Part shown: in pieces, positions 28,781 to 38,217 of the stretch | Position numbering within the stretch: the stretch's first letter is position 1 | Layout: the number at the start of each line of letters is the position of its first letter | Origin: DATKEJ01 sp963768715 | GTDB taxonomy: Bacteria > Bacteroidota > Rhodothermia > Rhodothermales > DATKEJ01 | Assembly: GCA_963768715.1 (NCBI GenBank) | Contig: CAVYJC010000007.1 | Span: forward strand, 124,001 to 188,000 | Direction of reading: 5' to 3' | DNA length: 64,000 nucleotides | Position numbers and translations under genes: made by a program | Notes under the pieces: generated by a model | The model's database searches: none | What the model saw: only the letters and a program-made list of their open reading frames with translations | What the model was told of the DNA's origin: nothing

Positions 28781-30433
28781 ATGAAAACTTTTCACAGTAC
28801 CATGTCGCGTCGATTCTACCTGTCGGTGTTTACCGCCGCCGCGCTCTTCCTGACAATCCGAACCGCACAGTCCCAGCCTGTGATTGAAGACTCAGTCTTG
28901 TCTCTCATTGAGGCGCAGAGTCTTGATAGCAGCCAGGTGATGGAGATCGCGCGCATGATGACCGACGTGTACGGCCCTCGTCTTACCGGCTCTCCGCAAC
29001 TTGACCGGGCCGAAGCATGGGCGATGGACCAGCTGGCAGATTGGGGCATCACGAATTCTCATCTCGATGATTGGGGGCCGTTCGGCAGAGGGTGGTCACT
29101 TGAGCGATTCTCCCTGCACGTGACGTCACCGAGCGTGTTTATCGTGGACTCGTATCCGAAGGCATGGAGCTCCTCAACGGACGGTCCCGTCAGCGGAGAC
29201 CTCGTCATCGTCGACATCAAGACGGATGACGACTTCGCCAAATACAAAGGGAAACTCAAGGGCAAATTTGTGCTCGTTTCGCCGATGGCCGACGTTAAAC
29301 CTCACTACGAGCCGCTGGCGAAGGCAAAGAGTGCCGAAACGCTCCTCGATCTGGCAAACGCCCAGCAGCCGGGCGATGGCGGACGTCACTACTCGAAGGA
29401 ACAGATCGAGCATTATCAGTTCCAGCAAAAGGTGAATGCATTCGTTTTCGAGCAGAATCCGGCAGCCATCTTCGATACCGGCTGGAGAGGTGATCTCGGA
29501 ACAATCTTCGTAGCTCAGGCCAGCGTTCCGGGACCGGTCACCACTTCCTGGCGCGATCGAAAGGCGGCGTGGGATTTGGATGAGTCCTATGTCGTCCCTC
29601 AGGTCACGATCAACTCCGAAGACTATAATCGCCTGTACCGGATGGTCTCCAACGACGTGCCGGTCAAAGTCGAACTCAATCTGCAGACGAAATTCTACAC
29701 AGACGATCCGATGGAGTACAACGTTGTCGCCGAGATTCCGGGGACCGACCCCAAGATCGGCGATCAGGTCGTGATGATCGGTGGACACTATGATTCATGG
29801 CACGCCGGAACCGGAGCCACCGACAACGGCGCCGGCAGCGCGGTCATGATGGAAGTGATGCGCGTTCTGAAGAACGTCTATGGGGAACTCGGGCATGGGC
29901 CGCGCCGGACGATTCGGCTTGCGCTCTGGACCGGAGAGGAACAAGGAATCTTCGGATCGAGTGCCTACGTTGCCGAGCACGTCGCAGTACCTGGCGCCCC
30001 GGGTCAGCCGCCGACGTCTACAGGCCCGGACTACAACAAGATTTCAGCCTACTATAATCTCGACAACGGCTCGGGACGCATACGCGGGATTTTTCTGCAA
30101 GGCAACGAGCAGCTCCGGCCGCTGTTTAGAAAGTGGCTCGCGCCGTTCAAGGGCATGGGTGCTTCGACGGTGACGGTCGCGAACACTGGCGGAACGGATC
30201 ACCTCTCGTTCGACGCAGTGGGTATTCCGGGCTTCCAGTTCATCCAGGATGACATCGAATACGGCACCGTGACGCACCACAGCAACATGGATGTATACGA
30301 TCGACTCGTGGAAGACGATCTGAAACAGGCCGCCACGATCATCGCCGCTTTCGTGTACAACACGTCTGAGCGCAACGACATGATTCAGCGTAAGGTCCTC
30401 GGCATGCACACTCCCGAATCAGCCAGTCACTGA
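28781..30433 (+). CDS. Secreted M28 family aminopeptidase with PA-type insert
   Basis: 550 residues with a signal peptide (FYLSVFTAAALFLTIRTAQS), an N-terminal helical region, a PA-like domain (KGKLKGKFVLVSP) and a di-zinc M28 core. Zinc ligands appear in GGHYDSWHAG, ATDNGAG, WTGEEQGIFG, AYYNLDNGSG and THHSNMD. It probably releases N-terminal amino acids from peptides in the periplasm or outside. With the PSMA-like enzyme near 7 kb this is the second large secreted M28 peptidase in the window, suggesting protein scavenging. The 233-bp upstream gap shows no distinct motif. Confidence 0.88.
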   Translation: MKTFHSTMSRRFYLSVFTAAALFLTIRTAQSQPVIEDSVLSLIEAQSLDSSQVMEIARMMTDVYGPRLTGSPQLDRAEAWAMDQLADWGITNSHLDDWGPFGRGWSLERFSLHVTSPSVFIVDSYPKAWSSSTDGPVSGDLVIVDIKTDDDFAKYKGKLKGKFVLVSPMADVKPHYEPLAKAKSAETLLDLANAQQPGDGGRHYSKEQIEHYQFQQKVNAFVFEQNPAAIFDTGWRGDLGTIFVAQASVPGPVTTSWRDRKAAWDLDESYVVPQVTINSEDYNRLYRMVSNDVPVKVELNLQTKFYTDDPMEYNVVAEIPGTDPKIGDQVVMIGGHYDSWHAGTGATDNGAGSAVMMEVMRVLKNVYGELGHGPRRTIRLALWTGEEQGIFGSSAYVAEHVAVPGAPGQPPTSTGPDYNKISAYYNLDNGSGRIRGIFLQGNEQLRPLFRKWLAPFKGMGASTVTVANTGGTDHLSFDAVGIPGFQFIQDDIEYGTVTHHSNMDVYDRLVEDDLKQAATIIAAFVYNTSERNDMIQRKVLGMHTPESASH

Positions 30434-30455
30434 ACGAAACGAGTTTCGGACACGG

Positions 30456-31292
30456 CTATTCAGGATTGGCGTACGCGTCGAGGCGCTCAGGATTCCATTC
30501 TTTTGGATCGAACCCAGGCTCGGGATAGGCGGGATCCATCTCTTCCAGCGCGTCCCGCATGAGCTGGCTCACGACGAGGAGACGAAACCATTTGTGCTCG
30601 GAAGGTACCACGTACCAGGGTGCATAGTCGGTCGAGCATCGATTCAGCGCGATCTCGTATGCATCCATGTAGTCGCTCCAACGCTCCCGCTCGGATAGAT
30701 CGTCAGGGTTGAACTTCCACCACTTCTTCTCCTCCACCAGTCGATCGCGGAACTGGCGCAGCTGGTACTCCGGCGAAATATGCAACATCACCTTGACGAT
30801 GCGCGTCCCGTGGTCGCAAAGCAGCTTTTCAAAGTCGTTGATGTGCCTGTAGCGCTTCTCTGTCATTTCGGGCGAAGCCCAGCCGTGCACCTTGACGATG
30901 AGCACGTCTTCGTAGTGTGAACGGTTATAGATCCGGATCATCCCCTCCTGGGGTGTTCGCGCATGGACCCGCCAGAGAAAATCATGCGCGAGTTCTTCCT
31001 TGCTGGGCGCCTTGAAACTTGAAACCCGGCAGCCCTGCGGATTTACGCCCTTGCAGAGCGCCCCGATCGTGCTGTCCTTCCCGCCTGCATCCATGGCCTG
31101 GAAGACAAACAGGAGACTCTGCTTACTCTCCGCATAGAGCCTTTCCTGGATGTCGATAATGGCTTTCCTATTCTCCTTGAACCGATGCTTTCCCTCTCGC
31201 TTCTTCCAACCTTGAACGTCGCCTGGATCGATTGACGACAGCGAGAATTGTCCGCCGGAAACTCGGTACCGGCTAATATCGAGGGATGACAT
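30456..31292 (-). CDS. Polyphosphate kinase 2 family protein
   Basis: About 278 residues from the ATG at 31292; a longer TTG start would overlap pabBC and lacks conservation. The PPK2 fold is clear: Walker A in FQAMDAGGKDSTI, NPQGCRVSSFKAPS, the lid region with IYNRSHYEDV, and the C-terminal WYVVPSEHKWFRLLVVSQL. These enzymes move phosphate between polyphosphate and nucleoside mono- or diphosphates. The subclass cannot be settled by eye. It lies directly after pabBC on the same strand and probably shares its transcript. Confidence 0.88.
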   Translation of the reverse strand: MSSLDISRYRVSGGQFSLSSIDPGDVQGWKKREGKHRFKENRKAIIDIQERLYAESKQSLLFVFQAMDAGGKDSTIGALCKGVNPQGCRVSSFKAPSKEELAHDFLWRVHARTPQEGMIRIYNRSHYEDVLIVKVHGWASPEMTEKRYRHINDFEKLLCDHGTRIVKVMLHISPEYQLRQFRDRLVEEKKWWKFNPDDLSERERWSDYMDAYEIALNRCSTDYAPWYVVPSEHKWFRLLVVSQLMRDALEEMDPAYPEPGFDPKEWNPERLDAYANPE

Positions 31293-31335
31293 GCCTGTTT
31301 CGTTTGAAATAAGAGGCCGACACGGTTCCTGCGAG

Positions 31336-33162
31336 CTATTCGCGAACCGGCCGAACCTCAATCAGCCCTAAGATAGCATTGCTCACAAACACAGCGTCCG
31401 CCTGGAACAAGTCATCGGCGGAAAGGACCTGCTCGACAGCCTGTCCTGACTCGAGAAGCTCGGCACGTACCGTGCCCGGCAGCAGCCCCGACGAGACGGG
31501 CGGCGTCAGCAATTGACCCTGCTTGCGCACGTAGACATTCGATCGTGATCCTTCGCTTATCTCGTCACGCTCGTTGAGAAATACAACGTCGAGGTGCCCC
31601 CTCCGGCGTACGCGGTCGAACTCGGCTTTGTACATCGGCCGCATGGTCGTCTTGTGGTAGAGGAATCGGTCGAGCGAATCGACACGCTGGGGTGACAGGA
31701 CAATCGTCGGATCAATTCCTACCTCTTCCGGCGTCGACACTTCGACGGAAACGGATCCATCCTTTGCGAGCAGGAGTCGGAGGCGCAGGGGTTCCGATCC
31801 TTCGTGCTCAGCCGTCGCATCATCCAGACGCTTGAGAACGATTCTCGGATCGACAGCGAAGCCGAAAAAGTCCGCGGATCCAAGCAGACGGTCCATGTGC
31901 CGGTCGAGACGCTCGATCTTGCCATCCGACAGGATCGTCTCCACGAGTTGGAACGACGGATCTTCAGCCGTCAGAAACTGGGCCTTCAAGAGACATTCGT
32001 CGAATTCCGAATCCGGATCGGAGTCCCACACGATGCCGCCGCCGCTCCCCATTTCCCCGCGTCCATCCGAAAGTTGTAGCGTCCGAATCGCGACATTGAA
32101 CGCGGCATGGCCGTTCGGATTGGCAAACCCGATAGCCCCGGTGTACACGCCGCGCGGGGCCGCCTCGAGTTCACGAATGATCTCCATAGCCCGAATCTTC
32201 GGCGCGCCGGTCACGGAGCCGCACGGGAAAAGCGCAGAGAAGAGCTCGCTGTAACCCACTCCTTCACGAAGCTCCGCCTCTACGGTGGACGTAAGCTGGA
32301 TGACCGTCTCGTAGCGCTCGGTCGAGAACAATTCGGTTACCCGAACTGAATCTATTTCGGCGATCCTCGACAAGTCGTTGCGTAGCAGATCGACGATCAT
32401 GAGGTTTTCGGCCTGGCTCTTCGGATCGGTAGAAAGTGCCTCGGCGTGTAGGTGATCCTCGTCGGATGTGCGCCCCCGATCGATGGTCCCTTTCATGGGT
32501 CGCGTCCAGATCTTTCGACCCTCCCTCCGAAAGAAGAGCTCTGGAGAGCAGCTGATGATCACTTCGTCGCCAGTGGCGATGAGCGCGTTGAACGGCACGC
32601 CCTGACGCTGTTTTAGCAGGCGGTAAAGGTGTCCAATCGATCCGTCGCAGTCAAAGTGGAACTTCCCGGTCAGATTGATCTGATAGACGTCGCCCTCGTG
32701 GAGGTGCGCTTTCGTCCGCTCGAACACGCTCTGGTAGTCGTCTCGACCCCACGAGAACTCGACGGAGGTGATCCGGGCAGCGAGGGCAGGGTCCCAGCGA
32801 TCGCGCTCAAACACCGGCCAGAGTTCGGGTCGACGGTACACGCCGAACCAGGCCATCGGCCTCGAGTCGCTCGTAAATTCCTCGAATGCTTCAAACGCGT
32901 ATCCACACTCGTAGTCCAGATATCCCGCAACGTGAAGACCCTTCGCCAGGCGTTCGTCGATCGCCCGCAGAAGCCCTGTGACTTCCGACGTGCTGTGCGC
33001 CGTCAGAATCTCGATCGGTGAGCGAAAAAGGAGCGACTGCTGATTCTCATCGTCCGGTCGTCCGGTCTCGAGCAGCACTGTGCCCGGTTCAAGTGGAGGC
33101 AGTTGAGACGTCAATCGAGCAAAGCGGTTGGTGTCACATGTTTCGACGATACTGCCCGCCAA
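31336..33162 (-). CDS. pabBC: Fused aminodeoxychorismate synthase component I / aminodeoxychorismate lyase
   Basis: 608 residues. The first two thirds is a chorismate-binding domain (VYQINLTGKF, ISCSPELFFR, TRPMKGTIDRG, VTGAPKIRAMEII, GSGGGIVWDSDPDSEFDEC). The last third is a class IV PLP aminotransferase-like lyase with the PLP lysine in YHKTTMRP and EGSRSNVYV. Together they convert chorismate to 4-aminobenzoate for folate, needing a separate glutaminase PabA that is not in this window. folB and folK lie 20 kb away. The first TTG overlaps the icmF end by 29 bp; the exact start is uncertain. Confidence 0.88.
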   Translation of the reverse strand: MAGSIVETCDTNRFARLTSQLPPLEPGTVLLETGRPDDENQQSLLFRSPIEILTAHSTSEVTGLLRAIDERLAKGLHVAGYLDYECGYAFEAFEEFTSDSRPMAWFGVYRRPELWPVFERDRWDPALAARITSVEFSWGRDDYQSVFERTKAHLHEGDVYQINLTGKFHFDCDGSIGHLYRLLKQRQGVPFNALIATGDEVIISCSPELFFRREGRKIWTRPMKGTIDRGRTSDEDHLHAEALSTDPKSQAENLMIVDLLRNDLSRIAEIDSVRVTELFSTERYETVIQLTSTVEAELREGVGYSELFSALFPCGSVTGAPKIRAMEIIRELEAAPRGVYTGAIGFANPNGHAAFNVAIRTLQLSDGRGEMGSGGGIVWDSDPDSEFDECLLKAQFLTAEDPSFQLVETILSDGKIERLDRHMDRLLGSADFFGFAVDPRIVLKRLDDATAEHEGSEPLRLRLLLAKDGSVSVEVSTPEEVGIDPTIVLSPQRVDSLDRFLYHKTTMRPMYKAEFDRVRRRGHLDVVFLNERDEISEGSRSNVYVRKQGQLLTPPVSSGLLPGTVRAELLESGQAVEQVLSADDLFQADAVFVSNAILGLIEVRPVRE

Positions 33163-36100
33163 CCTGGAACAACGCGTGCGTAATCTGGCCGAGCGAGCAT
33201 GTCTTTGCAGACTCCATGAGCTCCTCGAATACGTTGGCGCCTGATCGAGCTACGACGCGCAACTGCTCGAGCGCGGCGCCGGCTGTCTCTTTGTGCACGC
33301 GCTGGAACGCCCGCAGGTTCGCGATCTGCCGTTGCTTCTCTTCCTCCGTCGATCGCATCAGTTCGACGGGCCCGGTCTCCTCTTCCTGACCGTTCTTGGC
33401 AAGAAATGTGTTTACGCCCACGACCGGCAGCTCGCCACCGTGCTTCAGTCGCTCGTAGTGAAGCGATTCCTCCTGAATCTTGCCCCGCTGATACATCGTC
33501 TCCATCGCTCCAAGCACACCGCCGCGCTCACTCAGACGCTCGAACTCGCTCAAGACTGCATCTTCCACCAGCTCCGTGAGCTCTTTGATGATGTAAGCGC
33601 CCTGCAGCGGATTCTCATTATGGGCGAGCCCCAACTCACGATTGATTATCAGCTGAATCGCCATCGCCCGCCGCACGCTCTCTTCCGTAGGCGTCGTAAT
33701 GGCTTCGTCGTAGGCGTTTGTGTGAAGCGAGTTGCAGTTGTCGAAAATCGCCATCAGGGCCTGGAGAGTGGTCCGGATGTCGTTAAACTGGATCTCTTTC
33801 GCATGCAGGCTTCGCCCGGACGTCTGAATGTGGTACTTCAGCTTCTGGCTGCGTTCGTTCGCGCCATAGCGGTCGCGCATCGTAACCGCCCAGATACGGC
33901 GCGCTACCCTGCCAATCACGTTGTACTCCGGATCGAGGCCGTTCGAAAAGAAGAACGAGAGGTTGGGTGCAAAGTCGTCGATCTTCATGCCCCTCGCGAG
34001 ATAGTACTCGACGTAGGTCAGTCCGTTGGCAAGCGTAAGCGCGAGCTGCGTAATCGGATTCGCACCGGCCTCGGCTATGTGATAACCCGACACCGAGACG
34101 GAGTAATAATTGCGGATTCCGTGGTCGACGAAATACGACTGGATATCGCCCATCATTCGGAGTGCAAACTCCGTCGAAAAGATGCATGTGTTCTGCGCCT
34201 GATCCTCTTTGAGGATGTCAGCCTGAACAGTTCCTCTCACTGCGCGGAGCGTCCGCGCGCGTATCTGCTCATACTCGTCCGCCCCGAGCAGGCCCCATTC
34301 CACAAGAGTCGACCCTGAGATACCAAGCAGCCCCAATCCCGAACCGTCGTGCCCTTCGGGAAGCGCGTCGTTCGATCCGTTCGCGTTGTAGGGACTGTAC
34401 ACGGGCCTTGCCTTTCCAAGTCGCTTCTGGATTTCAGAATCGGCAGCTTCCCAGCGTCCGCTCTCTTTCAGCGCCAGCTCGACCTGCTGATCGATCGCCG
34501 TATTCATGAACATGGCGAGGATCATGGGCGCGGGACCGTTGATCGTCATCGAGACGCTGGTGAGCGGATCGCAAAGATTGAATCCCGAGTAGAGCTTCTT
34601 CATGTCGTCGAGGGTGCAAATAGACACCCCGGCATTTCCGACTTTGCCATAGATGTCGGAGCGCTCATCGGGATCCTCCCCATACAGCGTGACCGAATCG
34701 AACGCTGTCGAAAGACGTTTCGCCTTGCTGTCGACGGATACGAGGTGGAACCGCTTGTTTGTCCGTTCCGGCGACCCTTCTCCGGCGAACATTCTGGTCG
34801 GATCTTCCTCCGTCCGTTTGAATGGAAAGACGCCTGCCGCAAAGGGAAAGAAGCCGGGAAGATTCTCTTCGAGCGCAAAACGGAGTCGCTCACCCGGATC
34901 TTCGGTATCGGGAAGAGCGACACGGGGCACCTTGAGCCCCGACAGCGACTCAAAAAAGAGCGGCACCGTGTGGGCGCGACCCCGCACCTTGTACGACATC
35001 TCTTCGGCTCGGTAGAGGGCGGCCGTCTCGTCCCACTTCTCGAGAATGGCCTGTGATCTGCGATCGAGCTTGCTCCACCAGTGGTTCCCCATTTCCTCGA
35101 GTCGCTCATCGAGCGTCGCGCGATCCTCGGGATCCCAGCGAACGATCTGCTCCCGTACCCCCGCGGCCTGACCCCATTTTTTCGCAAAATGTACCTGCTG
35201 ATCGACAAAGGCATGGTAGGCGCGCACCGATTCAGCAATTTCGGCCAGATACCGCTGTCGCCGAACGGGAATTAGCGAGCGAGCGGTTGGTTCGAGCTTT
35301 TCGCCGGCCGACGCTTCGTACAGCCTCGAGGTCTTGTCAAAATCAAAATCCGCGTTCAGCCGGGCGAGCAGGGCGAGATAAAGATTGGTCACACCCGGAT
35401 CGTTGAAATACGACGCCATGGTCGGATAGACCGGCATACTTTCAGGCGATTCTGAAAACGCCTTTCGATTTCGCTGCACCTGCTTTCTCACATCGCGCAA
35501 CGCATCGAGACTGCCCTTCTTCTCAAACTTGTTGATGACCACGAAGTCCGCCACATCGAGCATGCCGAGCTTCTCGAGCTGCGTGGGGGCCCCGAAATCC
35601 TGCGTCATAACGTAAATGGACAGATCGGCGAGCTCGGCGATCTCCGTATCAGACTGTCCGATGCCCGCTGTCTCGACCAGAATCAAATCGAAGCCGGCCT
35701 TGCGACAGATGTCAATCGCGTCGTCCAGCGACTGCGACGTTGCCAGATTGGCCTGGCGTGTCGCGAAGGATCGCATGTAGACGCGCCCTCCATTATCCGC
35801 ATTCACGGCGTTCATACGGATCCTGTCACCCAGCAGCGCGCCGCCGGTTCTACGGCGAGTTGGATCCACCGAGAGCACCGCCACGAAGAGATCGGGAAAG
35901 TCAGAGATGAATCGGCGGACCAGCTCATCCGTCAGCGTAGATTTTCCGGCGCCGCCTGTGCCCGTAATGCCCACGGCAGGCGCCGCGGGCCGGTCCGCGG
36001 CCGTTTCCTCTTCGAAGGCGATCGAACTCGCTTCGGTGATGCCGGCCGGCATGAGCTCCGACTTCGTCCGGCGTTCCACAGTCGAGAGTGCGCGGCCGAG

Positions 36101-36592
36101 AGCGAGATGGTTTTCGCGACCCACGGTAACTGACGAGCCATTGGTCTCGAGTCCCGTCGGGAAGTCGCACGCCTCGAGCATGTAGTTAATCATTCCCTGA
36201 AGCCCGAGCGTCATCCCGTCTTCGGGCGAGAAGATCTTGGCAATCCCGTACGCCTCCAGCTCGGCAATCTCATCTGGAACGATAACGCCGCCGCCGCCGC
36301 CAAATATGCGAATATGCCCCGCCCCCTTCTCCTGCAGCAGGTCGAACATGTACTTGAAGAATTCCATGTGCCCGCCCTGATAGGAGGAAATGGCGATGCC
36401 CTGAACGTCCTCCTGGATGGCTGTTTCGACGATCTCCCTGACGGAGCGATTGTGCCCCAGGTGAACGACTTCGGCCCCGCTGGCCTGCAGGATGCGGCGC
36501 ATGATGTTGATTGCCGCATCATGACCGTCGAAGAGACTCGCCGCCGTAACGAATCGGATGGGGTGCTTCGGCCGGTACGGTTCTAATTCCAT
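33134..36592 (-). CDS. icmF: Fused isobutyryl-CoA mutase IcmF
   Basis: 1152 residues in the IcmF order: an N-terminal B12-binding domain (SLFDGHDAAINIM with the cobalt-ligand His, ISSYQGGHMEF, FGGGGGVIVPDE), a MeaB-like GTPase chaperone (P-loop GITGTGGAGKST, VINKFEKKGS) and the large TIM-barrel mutase domain (RLSTAFDSVTLYG, SVSMTINGPAPMILA, SVSGYHIAEAGANP). It interconverts isobutyryl- and n-butyryl-CoA using adenosylcobalamin, with built-in G-protein reactivation. The RLSTAFDSVTLYG segment favours IcmF over methylmalonyl-CoA mutase. It heads a probable operon icmF-pabBC-ppk2. No cobalamin riboswitch is seen upstream. Confidence 0.9.
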   Translation of the reverse strand: MELEPYRPKHPIRFVTAASLFDGHDAAINIMRRILQASGAEVVHLGHNRSVREIVETAIQEDVQGIAISSYQGGHMEFFKYMFDLLQEKGAGHIRIFGGGGGVIVPDEIAELEAYGIAKIFSPEDGMTLGLQGMINYMLEACDFPTGLETNGSSVTVGRENHLALGRALSTVERRTKSELMPAGITEASSIAFEEETAADRPAAPAVGITGTGGAGKSTLTDELVRRFISDFPDLFVAVLSVDPTRRRTGGALLGDRIRMNAVNADNGGRVYMRSFATRQANLATSQSLDDAIDICRKAGFDLILVETAGIGQSDTEIAELADLSIYVMTQDFGAPTQLEKLGMLDVADFVVINKFEKKGSLDALRDVRKQVQRNRKAFSESPESMPVYPTMASYFNDPGVTNLYLALLARLNADFDFDKTSRLYEASAGEKLEPTARSLIPVRRQRYLAEIAESVRAYHAFVDQQVHFAKKWGQAAGVREQIVRWDPEDRATLDERLEEMGNHWWSKLDRRSQAILEKWDETAALYRAEEMSYKVRGRAHTVPLFFESLSGLKVPRVALPDTEDPGERLRFALEENLPGFFPFAAGVFPFKRTEEDPTRMFAGEGSPERTNKRFHLVSVDSKAKRLSTAFDSVTLYGEDPDERSDIYGKVGNAGVSICTLDDMKKLYSGFNLCDPLTSVSMTINGPAPMILAMFMNTAIDQQVELALKESGRWEAADSEIQKRLGKARPVYSPYNANGSNDALPEGHDGSGLGLLGISGSTLVEWGLLGADEYEQIRARTLRAVRGTVQADILKEDQAQNTCIFSTEFALRMMGDIQSYFVDHGIRNYYSVSVSGYHIAEAGANPITQLALTLANGLTYVEYYLARGMKIDDFAPNLSFFFSNGLDPEYNVIGRVARRIWAVTMRDRYGANERSQKLKYHIQTSGRSLHAKEIQFNDIRTTLQALMAIFDNCNSLHTNAYDEAITTPTEESVRRAMAIQLIINRELGLAHNENPLQGAYIIKELTELVEDAVLSEFERLSERGGVLGAMETMYQRGKIQEESLHYERLKHGGELPVVGVNTFLAKNGQEEETGPVELMRSTEEEKQRQIANLRAFQRVHKETAGAALEQLRVVARSGANVFEELMESAKTCSLGQITHALFQVGGQYRRNM

Positions 36593-36673
36593 ATCAAGAT
36601 CTTGCTATGAGGAAGGGAGCGTACGCGCAATTTAGACGGGTCCCGCGATAGCAGTTTTGTACAACGCCCGGTT

Positions 36674-37336
36674 TCATGGGAGGTTTTCTCTGTCGGCTAT
36701 TGCCAGATAGCAGTTGCGCCAGAACATCCAGCCAAGACGCCAGGCTCGCTCGTCTCGATCCCCTGCAAGAGCGAGTCCTTCCGGAGCTACCGAAACGAGT
36801 TTTACGTCCTTCGGTGAGATACGCAGCCCTGTGCGCATGCCCTTCAAGACGGCCTCTTTTAACGTCCACAGAAGGATCTGCACGCTGTCGTGGTCAAGAT
36901 CGGTGCCCTCCAGAAACGGGTACTCGCTCCTTGCTAGAAAGTATCGATAAACCCCGGGGCTCCGCATCGCAAGGCGCTCCATATCGATGCCGACCGGCCG
37001 CGGCGAGACAACGGCCGTCGCCCATCCCCCTGCGTGCGAAATCGAAAGATTGAGGTCGGATCCGACAATCTCGACGGCGCCGTCGGCCGCGACATCGAGT
37101 CTGACCTCAGGCGGTGAGATACCGAGGCGCTCGGCGACCAGACGTCGGGCGGCCGCACGTCCGAGAACAAACTCGGTTCGCCTCTTCTCACTACGATATG
37201 TGGCGACCGCGACCTTCTCCGCCTCGGAGAGCCATGAAAGCAACTCCGCTCTGCGTCTCGGGTCGTCCCGCTGCCACGTCCACGAAATGTCGGGCGCCAG
37301 TCCGGGAATCGATGGCGCCGTGTTTGAATCAGTCAT
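36674..37336 (-). CDS. 4'-phosphopantetheinyl transferase, Sfp type
   Basis: 220 residues with family motifs FVLGRAAARRLVAERLG, NLSISHAGGWA, the Mg-binding VGIDMERL and the C-terminal WTLKEAVLKGMRTGL. It transfers phosphopantetheine from CoA to a carrier-protein serine, activating acyl or peptidyl carrier proteins. No polyketide or peptide synthetase gene is in the window, so it may serve fatty acid synthesis. It is followed at 81 bp by icmF on the same strand. Confidence 0.85.
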   Translation of the reverse strand: MTDSNTAPSIPGLAPDISWTWQRDDPRRRAELLSWLSEAEKVAVATYRSEKRRTEFVLGRAAARRLVAERLGISPPEVRLDVAADGAVEIVGSDLNLSISHAGGWATAVVSPRPVGIDMERLAMRSPGVYRYFLARSEYPFLEGTDLDHDSVQILLWTLKEAVLKGMRTGLRISPKDVKLVSVAPEGLALAGDRDERAWRLGWMFWRNCYLAIADRENLP

Positions 37337-37403
37337 GGCGTACGGCGTGAACCTGAACGTTTTCCGGATACATAGCGGGGAAATGATTATCCATGGGCGA
37401 AAG

Positions 37404-37436
37404 AAAGGGGTGACGGGACAAACCCGCCACCCCTTT
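37404..37436 (-). terminator. Intrinsic terminator after superoxide dismutase
   Basis: 14-bp arms (AAAGGGGTGACGGG at 37404-37417, CCCGCCACCCCTTT at 37423-37436), one mismatch and a five-base loop. On the minus strand the stem is followed by a pyrimidine-rich tail (CTTTCTTTC). It lies 23 bp beyond the superoxide dismutase stop and separates that gene from the PPTase. Confidence 0.8.
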
Positions 37437-37459
37437 ATTCAGCTCATTTTGTGCCGTGA

Positions 37460-38077
37460 TTATCCAACGGCTTCAGCGTATCTCGCTGCTACGGCATCCC
37501 AATCCACGACGTTGTAAAACGCCGCAATGTAGTCGGGGCGTCGATTCTGGTAGTTCAGGTAATAGGCATGCTCCCAGACGTCGAGGCCGAGAATCGGGGT
37601 TTGCCTGGTCATCAACGGGCTGTCCTGATTTGCCGTCGACAAGACATTCAGCGAATCGTTGCCGTCAACCGTGAGCCATGCCCAGCCGGATCCGAAGCGC
37701 GTGCCGGCGGCATTCGAGAAGGCGCTCTTGAACTCGTCGAACGAGCCGAACTTGCCGTCAATGGCCGATGCGAGTGCACCGGACGGGGCGCCGCCTCCAT
37801 TTGGCGACATGATCGTCCAGAACAGGCTGTGGTTGGCATGCCCCCCTCCGTTGTTCCTGACCGCGGTCCGGATCGATTCGGGCACCGACTCGATGCGGCC
37901 AAGAAGATCCACCACCGAGAGCGACTGAAGATCCCCGTGTCCTTCCAACGCCGCGTTCAGCTTGTTGACGTAGCCCTGATGGTGCTTGGTATAGTGAATC
38001 TCCATCGTTCGGGCGTCAATATGCGGCTCGAGCGCATCGTAGGCGTAGGCAAGCGACGGAAGTGTGTGCGTGCTCAT
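37460..38077 (-). CDS. Superoxide dismutase, Fe/Mn family
   Basis: 205 residues, full length. Metal ligands: His in MEIHYTKHHQGYVNKL, His in GGGHANHSLFW, and Asp/His in LDVWEHAYYL. The GGGHANHSLFW context and NVLSTANQDSPL are more usual for manganese-type enzymes, but metal use cannot be fixed from sequence. It removes superoxide in the cytoplasm. It is monocistronic, bounded by a terminator downstream and a 140-bp gap upstream. Confidence 0.92.
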   Translation of the reverse strand: MSTHTLPSLAYAYDALEPHIDARTMEIHYTKHHQGYVNKLNAALEGHGDLQSLSVVDLLGRIESVPESIRTAVRNNGGGHANHSLFWTIMSPNGGGAPSGALASAIDGKFGSFDEFKSAFSNAAGTRFGSGWAWLTVDGNDSLNVLSTANQDSPLMTRQTPILGLDVWEHAYYLNYQNRRPDYIAAFYNVVDWDAVAARYAEAVG

Positions 38078-38217
38078 TTTATTCTGTCTCCAATCTGAGT
38101 TATTGGTTCTCTGTGGTGTAACACATAATAACCGCTCAGGATCTCAATTTGGACGAACCCTGTACGAAAAACGCGGCCCAAACTCCGCCTGCGGCTGAGG
38201 TCTCGGTCGACGCCGTA

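Noticed and set aside
33293..34318. 341-residue plus-strand open frame opposite icmF
   Set aside because: Shadow of the conserved mutase domain; Arg/Val-rich with no recognisable motif or ribosome site.
36593..36673. Cobalamin riboswitch before icmF
   Set aside because: This 81-bp gap is downstream of icmF's neighbour and is too short for the B12 aptamer; no B12-box is visible.
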